A DNA stretch of 64,000 nucleotides. Origin: SIG440 sp045532055 (GTDB lineage: Bacteria > Bacillota > Clostridia > Monoglobales > Monoglobaceae). The DNA is taken from NCBI GenBank assembly GCA_045532055.1, contig JAZSFF010000031.1, forward strand, positions 1 through 64,000, read 5' to 3'. The notes below the pieces were generated by a model. It did no database searches. It worked only from the letters and a program-made list of their open reading frames with translations, and was not told the origin of the DNA. Shown here in pieces: positions 32,886 to 40,723 of this stretch. The position numbers were made by a program, and so were the translations under genes. Each line of letters begins with the position of its first letter. Position 1 is the stretch's first letter.

Positions 32886-34316
32886 ATGAATTATACTTTA
32901 TTAACTGATTTTTATGAAATTACAATGGCAAATGGATATCTTAAAAACGATATGCAGGACGAAATTGCATATTTTGATTTGTTTTTCAGAAAGGTGCCTG
33001 ACAACGGTGGCTTTGCAATCATGGCTGGTGTACAGCAAGTCATTGAATATCTCCAGAATCTCAAGTTTGAGAAAGATGATATCGAGTATTTGAAGAGAAA
33101 AAATCTCTTTGACTCAAAGTTTATTGAATACCTTGAAAAATTTGAATTTAAATGTGACGTATGGGCGATGCCTGAGGGTACACCTATATTCCCCAATGAG
33201 CCTATTCTGACAGTGCGTGGCCCATTGATTCAGGCTCAGTTTATTGAAACCATGCTTTTGCTTATAATAAATCACCAAAGCCTTATTGCGACAAAAAGCA
33301 ACCGAATAGTCCGTGCAGCCGAAGGAAGACCTGTTATGGAGTTTGGTTCAAGACGTGCACAGGGGACTAGCGGTGCAGTTTATGGTGCCAGAGCGGCATT
33401 TATTGGAGGCGTAACGGGCACTGCCTGCACAATATCTGACAAAATGTTTGGTGTCCCTGCGTTGGGAACTATGGCACACAGTTGGGTGCAGTCTTTTGAT
33501 AGTGAGTATGACGCTTTTAAGGCGTATGCATTGGCTTATCCCAAGGAGTGTACACTGTTGGTTGATACGTACAATGTACTCAAGTCTGGTATACCAAATG
33601 CTATAAGAGTGTTTGATGAAGTTCTCACACCTATGGGTGTTAGGCCAAAGGGGGTAAGGATTGATAGCGGTGATATCACATATCTCACCAAAAAGACCAG
33701 AAAAATGCTTGATGATGCGGGGTACAGTGATGTCAAGATTGTGGTATCCAACTCTTTAGATGAATATATTATTAAAGATATTTTGAAACAGGGTGCTTGC
33801 GTTGATTCTTTTGGAGTTGGCGAAAGACTTATTACTTCAAAATCTGAACCTGTATTTGGTGGTGTGTACAAACTTGTGGCAATAGAGAAAGACGGAGAGA
33901 TAATACCCAAAATAAAGGTAAGCGAAAATGTAGCAAAAATAACTAATCCGTGTTTTAAAAAAGTGTATAGACTGTTTTCAAAGGATACAGAGAAAGCCAT
34001 TGCGGATGTAATAACACTTGCCGATGAAACAATCCCGGAGAATTTGGAGTATGAAATTTTTGACCCGGAGCATACATGGAAACGCAAAAAGATACGTGAT
34101 TTTACCGCAAAGGAATTGCTTGTGCCAATTTTTCAGAATGGAAAATGCGTTTATCAATCTCCTAAACTTGAAAGCATAAGAGATTACTGCAGTCAGGAAA
34201 TAGAAAAAATATGGGATGAGGTTAAACGTTTTGAAAATCCCCATTCGTATTATGTTGATTTGTCAGAGAAACTCTGGAATATAAAATATAAATTGTTGTC
34301 AGAGTATCGCGACTAA
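32886..34316 (+). CDS. pncB: Nicotinate phosphoribosyltransferase
   Basis: 476 residues from the ATG at 32886, which has GGAG 7 bp upstream and gives the family N-terminus MNYTLLTDFYEITMANGY; an in-frame start at 32862 lacks a ribosome binding site. It converts nicotinate and PRPP to nicotinate mononucleotide in NAD salvage. Conserved motifs include EFGSRRAQGTSGAVYGARAAFIGG (in part near 150-170), GTMAHSWVQSF near 200 and RIDSGDITYL near 258. Full length for the clostridial form. A PRPP synthetase gene lies 2 kb downstream. Confidence 0.95.
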   Translation: MNYTLLTDFYEITMANGYLKNDMQDEIAYFDLFFRKVPDNGGFAIMAGVQQVIEYLQNLKFEKDDIEYLKRKNLFDSKFIEYLEKFEFKCDVWAMPEGTPIFPNEPILTVRGPLIQAQFIETMLLLIINHQSLIATKSNRIVRAAEGRPVMEFGSRRAQGTSGAVYGARAAFIGGVTGTACTISDKMFGVPALGTMAHSWVQSFDSEYDAFKAYALAYPKECTLLVDTYNVLKSGIPNAIRVFDEVLTPMGVRPKGVRIDSGDITYLTKKTRKMLDDAGYSDVKIVVSNSLDEYIIKDILKQGACVDSFGVGERLITSKSEPVFGGVYKLVAIEKDGEIIPKIKVSENVAKITNPCFKKVYRLFSKDTEKAIADVITLADETIPENLEYEIFDPEHTWKRKKIRDFTAKELLVPIFQNGKCVYQSPKLESIRDYCSQEIEKIWDEVKRFENPHSYYVDLSEKLWNIKYKLLSEYRD

Positions 34317-34365
34317 AATTTGCCTTATATGAAACGTTTCAGCAAAATATGTCACTTAAGTCGTA

Positions 34366-34394
34366 TTGAAAAATACATGGATTTTCGTTATAAT
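34366..34394 (+). promoter_or_regulatory. Promoter of the GH20-like gene
   Basis: TTGAAA at 34366-34371, a 17-bp spacer and TATAAT at 34389-34394, leaving a ~115-nt leader before the start codon. Confidence 0.65.
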
Positions 34395-34509
34395 GTTGTT
34401 ATAATGTAGGATTTTGTGTTTGTTTTGTAAAAAAGGATAGCAACACATTGATAACTAAACTTTAGAAAATTATTAAAAATATATACAATTTTATAAGGAG
34501 CAGGATGAT

Positions 34510-36315
34510 ATGATTTTTCCAAAGCCTATTTTAGAGAACTATTATGAGGGGAGTTTTGATTTTACCGGTGTTAATACAGAAAAATCACTCTTTGATTTTT
34601 ATAAAAAGTCTGCTGACATGGGTATAAGTTTTACAAAAAACGATGATTTAGATGACGAAGAGTATGTTATTGAGATTGACAAAAATGGTGTTTGTGTTGT
34701 ATACTCAAGTGAACAGGGTAAATTCCGAGCTTTGACCTCTCTTCGCCAGCTTGCAAAAAAGAATAAAGGATTGTTGCCCTTTTGTAAAATTTGCGATAAA
34801 CCCGATGTTGCTGCAAGAAGCTACATGCTTGATATAAGTCGTGGCAGAGTTCCTAAGCTTCAAACAATTCTTGATTTTGTTGATGTTCTTGCAGAACTTA
34901 AATACAATGAATTCCAGCTTTATATGGATAATTTCTGTTTTAAGTATGCCGCATTTCCTGAATATACCAAGGATTTTGATTGCTTGACACCGGATGATAT
35001 TGAATGCATAGATAAATACTGTGAAGAACGATTCATTGACCTTGTTCCCAACCAGAACAGTTTTGGACATATGAAAGCATGGCTTGATCAGCCCGAACTT
35101 TCTCATCTCGGTTTGTTTGATGAAAAGGAGAATACAGGGACTCTTAATCCGTTGCTTGACGAATCTGTTGAATTGATGGACAAGATTTATGGTTCGCTTC
35201 TCCCACATTTTAAGTCTAAGTACGTAAACATTGGCCTTGATGAAGCTGTGGGACTTGGCTATTTCCAGACAGAGCAAGCTTGCAAAGAACGCGGTATAGC
35301 CAATGTTTTTGTTGATTACCTTGATAAAATCAACAAATTGGTAAACGAAAAGTATGGTAAAGAAGTTCAGTTCTGGGCTGATATGATTGTTAACTATCCT
35401 GAGGCATTTGAAAAATTCCCCAAAAACGTTACTGCTGTTGAATGGGGTTATGGAATGATTGCTACTCAGGTTATGGAGGAACGCGTTCGTTCACTGAAGG
35501 AGAAGGGGGTACGGTTTTATATCGCACCTGGCAACCTTACGTGGACAGGTCTTACATCAAGAGTAGAAATAATGGAATTCAACGTAAGAACAACAGGTGA
35601 GCTTGCCAAAAAGTACGGTGCAGCAGGTTATATGCTTACTGACTGGAGTGTTCCCGATGAGGGACATCCTCATTATCTGGTACATAGTTATTTCCCTGCA
35701 GCACTGGCTGCGCAGTACGGATGGAACAGCGGAACTCCGCAGGAGTTTGACTATCTTAACCAGTTCAAACATGATTATCGTTATGCTGCTATGGAATATT
35801 GTGATGAAAACATATTTGGTGGCAAGGGTGTTGGCGAGCTTATGTATCGTCTTGGAAGATATGACTTATATGAGCCACATACGACACATGCAGTTTCCAT
35901 GACTGCTCATGCAACAGAGATACCACTCGGTTTGATGAGACCTGATGACGCGGTTGACGCAGTTAATGTATACGACCATGATATGTGCGGGGATACTACT
36001 TTCTACTTCAATAATGTATTGAATTATCTTCGTGCTGTACGTGATGATATTAAAAAAGCTGAGTTTGATGAAAGATTTAAGCGTGAAATACTTGTTAATA
36101 CAGACATGCTTATTCTTGGTGCAGAAATCTGTATGATAAAGACAACAAAAAAACTTTCTGAAGAAAAACGTCAGGAACTGATGAATTTGATTGATGCAAT
36201 CAGGGTAGAACACAAGGACCTCTGGATGTACAGAAACTTCAGTGAAGGTTTTGAACTTTATGATAATCACTTGATAAACAGAAGAGCAGAAATTGCAGCT
36301 TTTAAATCTGAATAA
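34510..36315 (+). CDS. Glycoside hydrolase family 20-like beta-N-acetylhexosaminidase
   Basis: A 601-residue cytoplasmic protein without signal peptide. An N-terminal GH20b-like domain (about 1-95) precedes a TIM barrel beginning ARSYMLDISRGRVPKL. It contains QNSFGHMKAWL and the catalytic Asp-Glu pair in YVNIGLDEAVGLG (GH20 uses substrate-assisted catalysis with this D-E). It should release N-acetylhexosamines from short oligosaccharides taken into the cell. GGAGCAGG ribosome binding site. It could feed the same amino-sugar pathway as the operon at 0.2-3.5 kb, although it is not adjacent to it. Confidence 0.82.
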   Translation: MIFPKPILENYYEGSFDFTGVNTEKSLFDFYKKSADMGISFTKNDDLDDEEYVIEIDKNGVCVVYSSEQGKFRALTSLRQLAKKNKGLLPFCKICDKPDVAARSYMLDISRGRVPKLQTILDFVDVLAELKYNEFQLYMDNFCFKYAAFPEYTKDFDCLTPDDIECIDKYCEERFIDLVPNQNSFGHMKAWLDQPELSHLGLFDEKENTGTLNPLLDESVELMDKIYGSLLPHFKSKYVNIGLDEAVGLGYFQTEQACKERGIANVFVDYLDKINKLVNEKYGKEVQFWADMIVNYPEAFEKFPKNVTAVEWGYGMIATQVMEERVRSLKEKGVRFYIAPGNLTWTGLTSRVEIMEFNVRTTGELAKKYGAAGYMLTDWSVPDEGHPHYLVHSYFPAALAAQYGWNSGTPQEFDYLNQFKHDYRYAAMEYCDENIFGGKGVGELMYRLGRYDLYEPHTTHAVSMTAHATEIPLGLMRPDDAVDAVNVYDHDMCGDTTFYFNNVLNYLRAVRDDIKKAEFDERFKREILVNTDMLILGAEICMIKTTKKLSEEKRQELMNLIDAIRVEHKDLWMYRNFSEGFELYDNHLINRRAEIAAFKSE

Positions 36316-36353
36316 TATTAAAATTTTTATCACAAAACACAAGGAGAAAACAA

Positions 36354-37484
36354 ATGAAATCAACAATTGAATCCTACAATCTGGGAAGACTGGGTGTAAT
36401 CGGAATGAGCGGATGTGATGACTTTTGCTCAAAGGTAGATTACTATTTGAGAAAGTTCAACGACGACGATATGGAGAATCATGGTACATTTTTGCTCCCC
36501 ATAAAGGTATCTAGATTTGGAACTGGTGAAGCGAAGGCAACACTTCTTCATTCTGCAAGAACTTATGATGTTTATATCATAGTGGACTGCTTTAATTATG
36601 GACAGACCTATAAGCTCTATGGTACAGATGTTCCTATGAGTCCAGATGACCATTTTCAGGATTTGAAACGCGCGATTTCTGCGATTGGCGGCAAGGCTAA
36701 GAGAATTACCGTTATTATGCCAATGCTTTATGAAGGACGTCAGCACAAACGTCAAGCGAGGGAATCCCTTGACTGCGCAATGGCACTTCAGGAATTGATT
36801 GGTATTGGCGTTGATAATATAATAACTTTTGATGCGCATGACCCCAGAGTCCAGAATTCTATTCCTTTCAAAGGCTTTGAAAACGTTATGCCTACATATC
36901 AGATGATTAAAGCTTGTCTTAAGTATGATCCTGAAATTATCCTTAACAAGAGCAACACAATGATTATTTCACCTGATGAGGGTGCGATGTCAAGATGTAT
37001 GTACTATTCATCGGTGCTGGAGATGGAATTGGGAATGTTCTATAAGCGTCGTGACTATTCAAGAGTTGTAAACGGAAAAAATCCAATTGTTGCACATGAG
37101 TTTTTGGGTTCTGATGTTGAAGGAAAAAATGTTATTGTTGTTGATGATATGATTTCATCTGGCGATTCCATGATTGATGTTTCAAAAGAACTTAAAAAGA
37201 GGAAGGCTGCAAGAGTATTTGTTTTCTCTACCTTTGGCTTATTTACAGAAGGCTTTGAAAGATTTGACAAAGCCTATGAAGAAGGCATTGTTGAAGGAGT
37301 GTTTACAACAAACCTGATTTATTCAAAGCCTGAACTTCTTGAAAAACCCTGGTATCATCAGGTTGATATGAGTAAATATGTTGCATTGCTTATCAACGAG
37401 CTTAATGCCGAACATTCCATAAGTGATTTGCTCAATCCTATCAAGAGAATAGAGAAAATTCTCGAAAAATATAAAAATCAATAA
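36354..37484 (+). CDS. prs: Ribose-phosphate pyrophosphokinase (PRPP synthetase)
   Basis: A 376-residue PRPP synthetase-like enzyme, about 60 residues longer than the usual Prs. Recognisable parts are MPMLYEGRQHKRQARESL, FDAHDPRVQNSIPF and the PRPP-binding loop VIVVDDMISSGDSMID near 260. It uses ATP and ribose-5-phosphate to make PRPP for nucleotide and NAD synthesis, matching the nearby pncB. This longer, divergent class is known in Clostridia, often beside a standard prs elsewhere. It begins 38 bp after the GH20-like gene with AAGGAG. Confidence 0.9.
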   Translation: MKSTIESYNLGRLGVIGMSGCDDFCSKVDYYLRKFNDDDMENHGTFLLPIKVSRFGTGEAKATLLHSARTYDVYIIVDCFNYGQTYKLYGTDVPMSPDDHFQDLKRAISAIGGKAKRITVIMPMLYEGRQHKRQARESLDCAMALQELIGIGVDNIITFDAHDPRVQNSIPFKGFENVMPTYQMIKACLKYDPEIILNKSNTMIISPDEGAMSRCMYYSSVLEMELGMFYKRRDYSRVVNGKNPIVAHEFLGSDVEGKNVIVVDDMISSGDSMIDVSKELKKRKAARVFVFSTFGLFTEGFERFDKAYEEGIVEGVFTTNLIYSKPELLEKPWYHQVDMSKYVALLINELNAEHSISDLLNPIKRIEKILEKYKNQ

Positions 37485-37498
37485 ATGATTAATAATAT

Positions 37499-37534
37499 AG
37501 CTGCTGCAGATGGATAATAATATCTGCAGCAGCT
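37499..37534 (+). terminator. 13-bp hairpin between prs and rluB
   Basis: AGCTGCTGCAGAT and ATCTGCAGCAGCT form a perfect stem with a 10-nt loop. The following TTGTTAAATG is only weakly T-rich, so it may be a leaky terminator. Confidence 0.5.
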
Positions 37535-37563
37535 TGTTAAATGTAGGGAGGCAGAAGTTCGAT

Positions 37564-38370
37564 ATGATGAGACTGCAAAAATATCTTGCCAACGCAGGGG
37601 TGGCATCAAGACGCTCTGCGGAGAAGATGATAGGCGAGGGGCGTGTTGCTGTTAACGGGGACATCATTCGTGAAATGGGTGTTCAGATTGATGAGAATTA
37701 TGACGTGGTGGAGGTTGACGGTGAGGTTGTAAAAAACACCGAAAAAAAATATTATATTATGCTCAATAAACCTGCTGGTTTTGTTACTACAGTATCCGAT
37801 GATAAAGGCAGACCTACTGTTATGGAACTTGTATCAGATATTTCTGCCAGAATTTATCCTGTTGGTCGTCTGGATTATGATACTGAGGGACTGCTTATTC
37901 TGACAAATGACGGGGATTTGACATACAAAATAACACATCCCAAACATGATATTGCAAAAACGTATGTTGCAGAGGTTACTGGGAATGTAACAATGGATAC
38001 AATACTTCAGTTGAGACGAGGTGTCGTTATAGACGGGCAAAAGACCAGTCCTGCCGAAGTCGAGGTTGTGGGTGCAACTCAATATGGGACAAAGGTTGAG
38101 ATAACCATTCACGAGGGCAGAAACAGACAGGTGCGAAAAATGTTTGAGGCTCTTGGTTGTATTGTTAAAAAACTTAAAAGAACTAAAGAGGCTGGTCTTA
38201 CACTAGGTCATTTGCCCCTTGGAAAGTGGCGGAAACTTAGCGAATCTGAAGTGAATATGCTTAAAAAAATCCAGGCATCAGGCGAAAAAGATAAAAAAAC
38301 AACAGCACCTCGTAAAAGCATTAAAGCATTTACAAAGGCTAACAGAAAAAGAACACAGAGTAAGAAGTAG
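37564..38370 (+). CDS. rluB: rRNA pseudouridine synthase RluB/RsuA family
   Basis: 268 residues from the ATG at 37564 (GGGAGG upstream), giving the standard start MMRLQKYLANAGVASRRSAE. An S4 RNA-binding domain (about 1-60) is followed by the RsuA catalytic core with the nucleophile Asp in VGRLDYDTEGLLILTNDG and the C-terminal HEGRNRQVRKMFEALG. A Lys/Arg-rich tail follows. It isomerises a uridine in 23S rRNA. The next gene starts 10 bp downstream. Confidence 0.92.
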   Translation: MMRLQKYLANAGVASRRSAEKMIGEGRVAVNGDIIREMGVQIDENYDVVEVDGEVVKNTEKKYYIMLNKPAGFVTTVSDDKGRPTVMELVSDISARIYPVGRLDYDTEGLLILTNDGDLTYKITHPKHDIAKTYVAEVTGNVTMDTILQLRRGVVIDGQKTSPAEVEVVGATQYGTKVEITIHEGRNRQVRKMFEALGCIVKKLKRTKEAGLTLGHLPLGKWRKLSESEVNMLKKIQASGEKDKKTTAPRKSIKAFTKANRKRTQSKK

Positions 38371-38379
38371 GTAAAAAAT

Positions 38380-39618
38380 ATGTTTGATAATAGCTATGAT
38401 GTTGTGGTTATAGGTGGCGGTGCTGCAGGCATGATGGCGGCAGGAACGGCTGCTAAACGTGGAAAAAATGTTTTGTTGATTGAGAAAAACCGTATCTTAG
38501 GCAAAAAGATGCTCATAACAGGCAAAGGCCGTTGCAATATCACAAATGCTTGCGACGACGTTGAAGAATTGATTAACAATGTGACAAAAAACAGTTCTTT
38601 TTTGTACAGCTCGTTTTATACTTTTACAAATCAGGATACTATAAATTTTTTCAATAGTATTGGCGTTGCAACAAAGGTTGAGCGTGGCAACAGAGTTTTT
38701 CCCGTGTCGGACAAGAGCACAGAAGTTGTTGATGCATTTGTGAGACATATAAAAAAGTGCGGAGTAAAAATTGTAACAGACAAAGTCTTGTCTCTGGATA
38801 TGTGCGAAGATAAGATTTGCGGGGTTGTTACAGAAAAACATGGCAAAATTAAGGCGCAATCTGTGATTGTGGCAACAGGAGGTCTGTCATATCAAGCCAC
38901 AGGCTCAACTGGTGACGGTTATGGTTTTGCAAAGGATGCCGGGCATACAGTTACGGAAATAATGCCGTCCTTGGTACCGGTTGAGGTTAAAGAAAAATGG
39001 GCATATGAAATTATGGGAGTATCTCTTAAAAACATAGAGATTACTGTATTAAACGATAAAAACAAGAAAATTTACAACGATTTTGGCGAACTTATGTTTG
39101 CACATTTTGGTCTTACCGGACCGGTTATCCTCAGTGCATCGGCACATATGCGCCCTATGGAGCCAGGCAAATATAAGATAGTGCTTGACTTGAAGCCGGC
39201 ACTTGAGTACAAGACGTTGGATGCCAGAATTGTGAGGGACTTTCAAAAGTATGCAAATAAGGATTTTGTGAACAGCCTTGGTGATTTGTTGCCAACGGGA
39301 CTTATTGATGCTATTGTCGAACTTTCGGGTATTGAACCCCACAAAAAGGTAAATTCCATAACAAAAGAGGAACGTCAAAGATTGGTACAGACTATAAAAG
39401 GCATTGAGTTCAATGTAACGGGATTCTGCCCTATCGAGCAGGCAATAATAACCTCTGGCGGTGTGTCTGTCAAAGAAATTGACCCATCTACAATGGAATC
39501 AAAAAAGGTGAAAGGTCTGTTTTTTGCGGGAGAGGTTATTGATGTTGATGCATATACCGGCGGATTTAATTTGCAGATTGCTTTTTCCACGGGTGTGCTG
39601 GCGGGCAATAATTGCTGA
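38380..39618 (+). CDS. NAD(P)/FAD-dependent oxidoreductase, HI0933/YhiN (BaiN-like) family
   Basis: A 412-residue flavoprotein. The N-terminal Rossmann FAD motif is YDVVVIGGGAAGMMAAG, followed by KKMLITGKGRCNITN, which is diagnostic for the HI0933 family. A second dinucleotide segment is SVIVATGGLSYQATGSTGDGYGFA, and the C-terminus has GLFFAGEVIDVDAYTGGFNLQ. Members include the BaiN bile-acid reductase, but most are of unknown substrate. Co-transcribed with rluB. Confidence 0.92.
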   Translation: MFDNSYDVVVIGGGAAGMMAAGTAAKRGKNVLLIEKNRILGKKMLITGKGRCNITNACDDVEELINNVTKNSSFLYSSFYTFTNQDTINFFNSIGVATKVERGNRVFPVSDKSTEVVDAFVRHIKKCGVKIVTDKVLSLDMCEDKICGVVTEKHGKIKAQSVIVATGGLSYQATGSTGDGYGFAKDAGHTVTEIMPSLVPVEVKEKWAYEIMGVSLKNIEITVLNDKNKKIYNDFGELMFAHFGLTGPVILSASAHMRPMEPGKYKIVLDLKPALEYKTLDARIVRDFQKYANKDFVNSLGDLLPTGLIDAIVELSGIEPHKKVNSITKEERQRLVQTIKGIEFNVTGFCPIEQAIITSGGVSVKEIDPSTMESKKVKGLFFAGEVIDVDAYTGGFNLQIAFSTGVLAGNNC

Positions 39619-39659
39619 TTAATGGCTTGTATTTAAGTATAAAATTTTGAACAAAAATC

Positions 39660-39688
39660 TTGCACATATATTTATGTTGTGGTATACT
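39660..39688 (+). promoter_or_regulatory. Promoter of the NUDIX-zapA-wall gene run
   Basis: TTGCAC at 39660-39665, a 17-bp spacer and TATACT at 39683-39688. Confidence 0.65.
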
Positions 39689-39707
39689 GAAATCAAGGAG
39701 AAATGTG

Positions 39708-39732
39708 ACGGGCAGAGGATTTTTCTGCCCGT
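39708..39732 (+). terminator. Leader hairpin before the NUDIX gene
   Basis: ACGGGCAGA and TCTGCCCGT form a 9-bp perfect stem in the leader between the promoter and the gene. The T run is short, so it may be an attenuator or leader structure. Confidence 0.4.
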
Positions 39733-39767
39733 TTGATATATGATTTGTTTAGGGGTGTGAAGAATCG

Positions 39768-40304
39768 ATGGTTTTTAACGAAAAAACTGTTACTTCGGAA
39801 AAGATTTTTCAGGGACGGATAATAGACGTAAGAGTAGAAACCGTAGAGTTTGACGACGGAAGAAGGGCGTATCGTGAGTTGGTTGACCATCCTGGCGGGG
39901 TTGGGGTGTTGGCACTTACTGATGATAATAAAATTATCATGGTAAAACAGTTCAGAAAGCCTATTGAAAAGGCTATCTGGGAAATACCTGCAGGGAAACT
40001 TGATAAGGATGAGGACCCTCTTGAGTGTGGAAAAAGAGAACTTGAGGAGGAGACCGGATTTAAGGCGAAAGAGTTTGTGTCTTTGGGTTATTTTTATCCG
40101 TCGCCGGGATTTGCCAACGAAGTTACTCATTTGTTCTTTGCAAAAGGGGTGTATATGGGGAAAACCAATCCTGACGAGGATGAGTTTTTGGATGTTGAAG
40201 AGATTGCTGTAGAAGAAATCAGGGATATGATTGCAAAAAATCAAATTAATGACGCCAAGACGGTTATTGCATTTTTAAAATGTGAACTGTTGAATTTATT
40301 TTAG
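39768..40304 (+). CDS. nudF: NUDIX hydrolase (ADP-ribose pyrophosphatase)
   Basis: A 178-residue protein with the Nudix box G-x5-E...REL-EEETGF (within GKLDKDEDPLECGKRELEEETGF, about 80-102). The downstream SPGFANEVTHLFFAKG with the Pro/Glu pattern is typical of ADP-ribose pyrophosphatases. It cleaves ADP-ribose to AMP and ribose-5-phosphate. First gene of the run leading through zapA and U32 towards the mre genes. Confidence 0.9.
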   Translation: MVFNEKTVTSEKIFQGRIIDVRVETVEFDDGRRAYRELVDHPGGVGVLALTDDNKIIMVKQFRKPIEKAIWEIPAGKLDKDEDPLECGKRELEEETGFKAKEFVSLGYFYPSPGFANEVTHLFFAKGVYMGKTNPDEDEFLDVEEIAVEEIRDMIAKNQINDAKTVIAFLKCELLNLF

Positions 40305-40318
40305 TGGGGGATGAAATT

Positions 40319-40708
40319 ATGGAAAAAAACAAAGTGAAAGTTCTCATAAGAGGGGCAGAGTATACTTTGGTTACGGCTGAACCGGCAGAATATGTGCAGA
40401 GGGTGGCTGTAAGAGTTGACAGAAAGCTTTCTGAAATCATGAAAGAAAATCCACAGCTCAGCAATGTTATGGGCGCTATGCTTACTGCAATAAACGTATC
40501 GGATGAGTACATAAAACTTGAGGATTCCATGGATAACCTCAGAAAACAAGTGACCGAATATGCTAAGAATGAAAGCAGAATGTCGGCAGAACTTGATGAA
40601 AAAACCTCTAAGATTGAGGCTCTTGAAAAACAAGTTCAGGACTTGAAAATTGAACTTGCAAGATGTGGTTCAGGAAATTCCGGTTCAGGTTACAATAAAT
40701 ACAGATAA
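40319..40708 (+). CDS. zapA: Cell division protein ZapA
   Basis: 129 residues from the ATG at 40319, with a GGGGGA box about 9 bp upstream; a GTG at 40304 overlapping the previous stop codon is less likely. The N-terminal globular head (NKVKVLIRGAEYTLVTAEPAEYVQRVA) is followed by a C-terminal coiled coil (about 60-115). ZapA binds FtsZ and bundles protofilaments at the Z ring. Linked to the downstream U32 gene, a common clostridial pairing. Confidence 0.88.
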   Translation: MEKNKVKVLIRGAEYTLVTAEPAEYVQRVAVRVDRKLSEIMKENPQLSNVMGAMLTAINVSDEYIKLEDSMDNLRKQVTEYAKNESRMSAELDEKTSKIEALEKQVQDLKIELARCGSGNSGSGYNKYR

Positions 40709-40723
40709 AGGACTGAAAGTTTA

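Noticed and set aside
34705..36432. Long minus-strand open frames opposite the GH20-like and prs genes
   Set aside because: They are antisense to well-supported genes and resemble no family.
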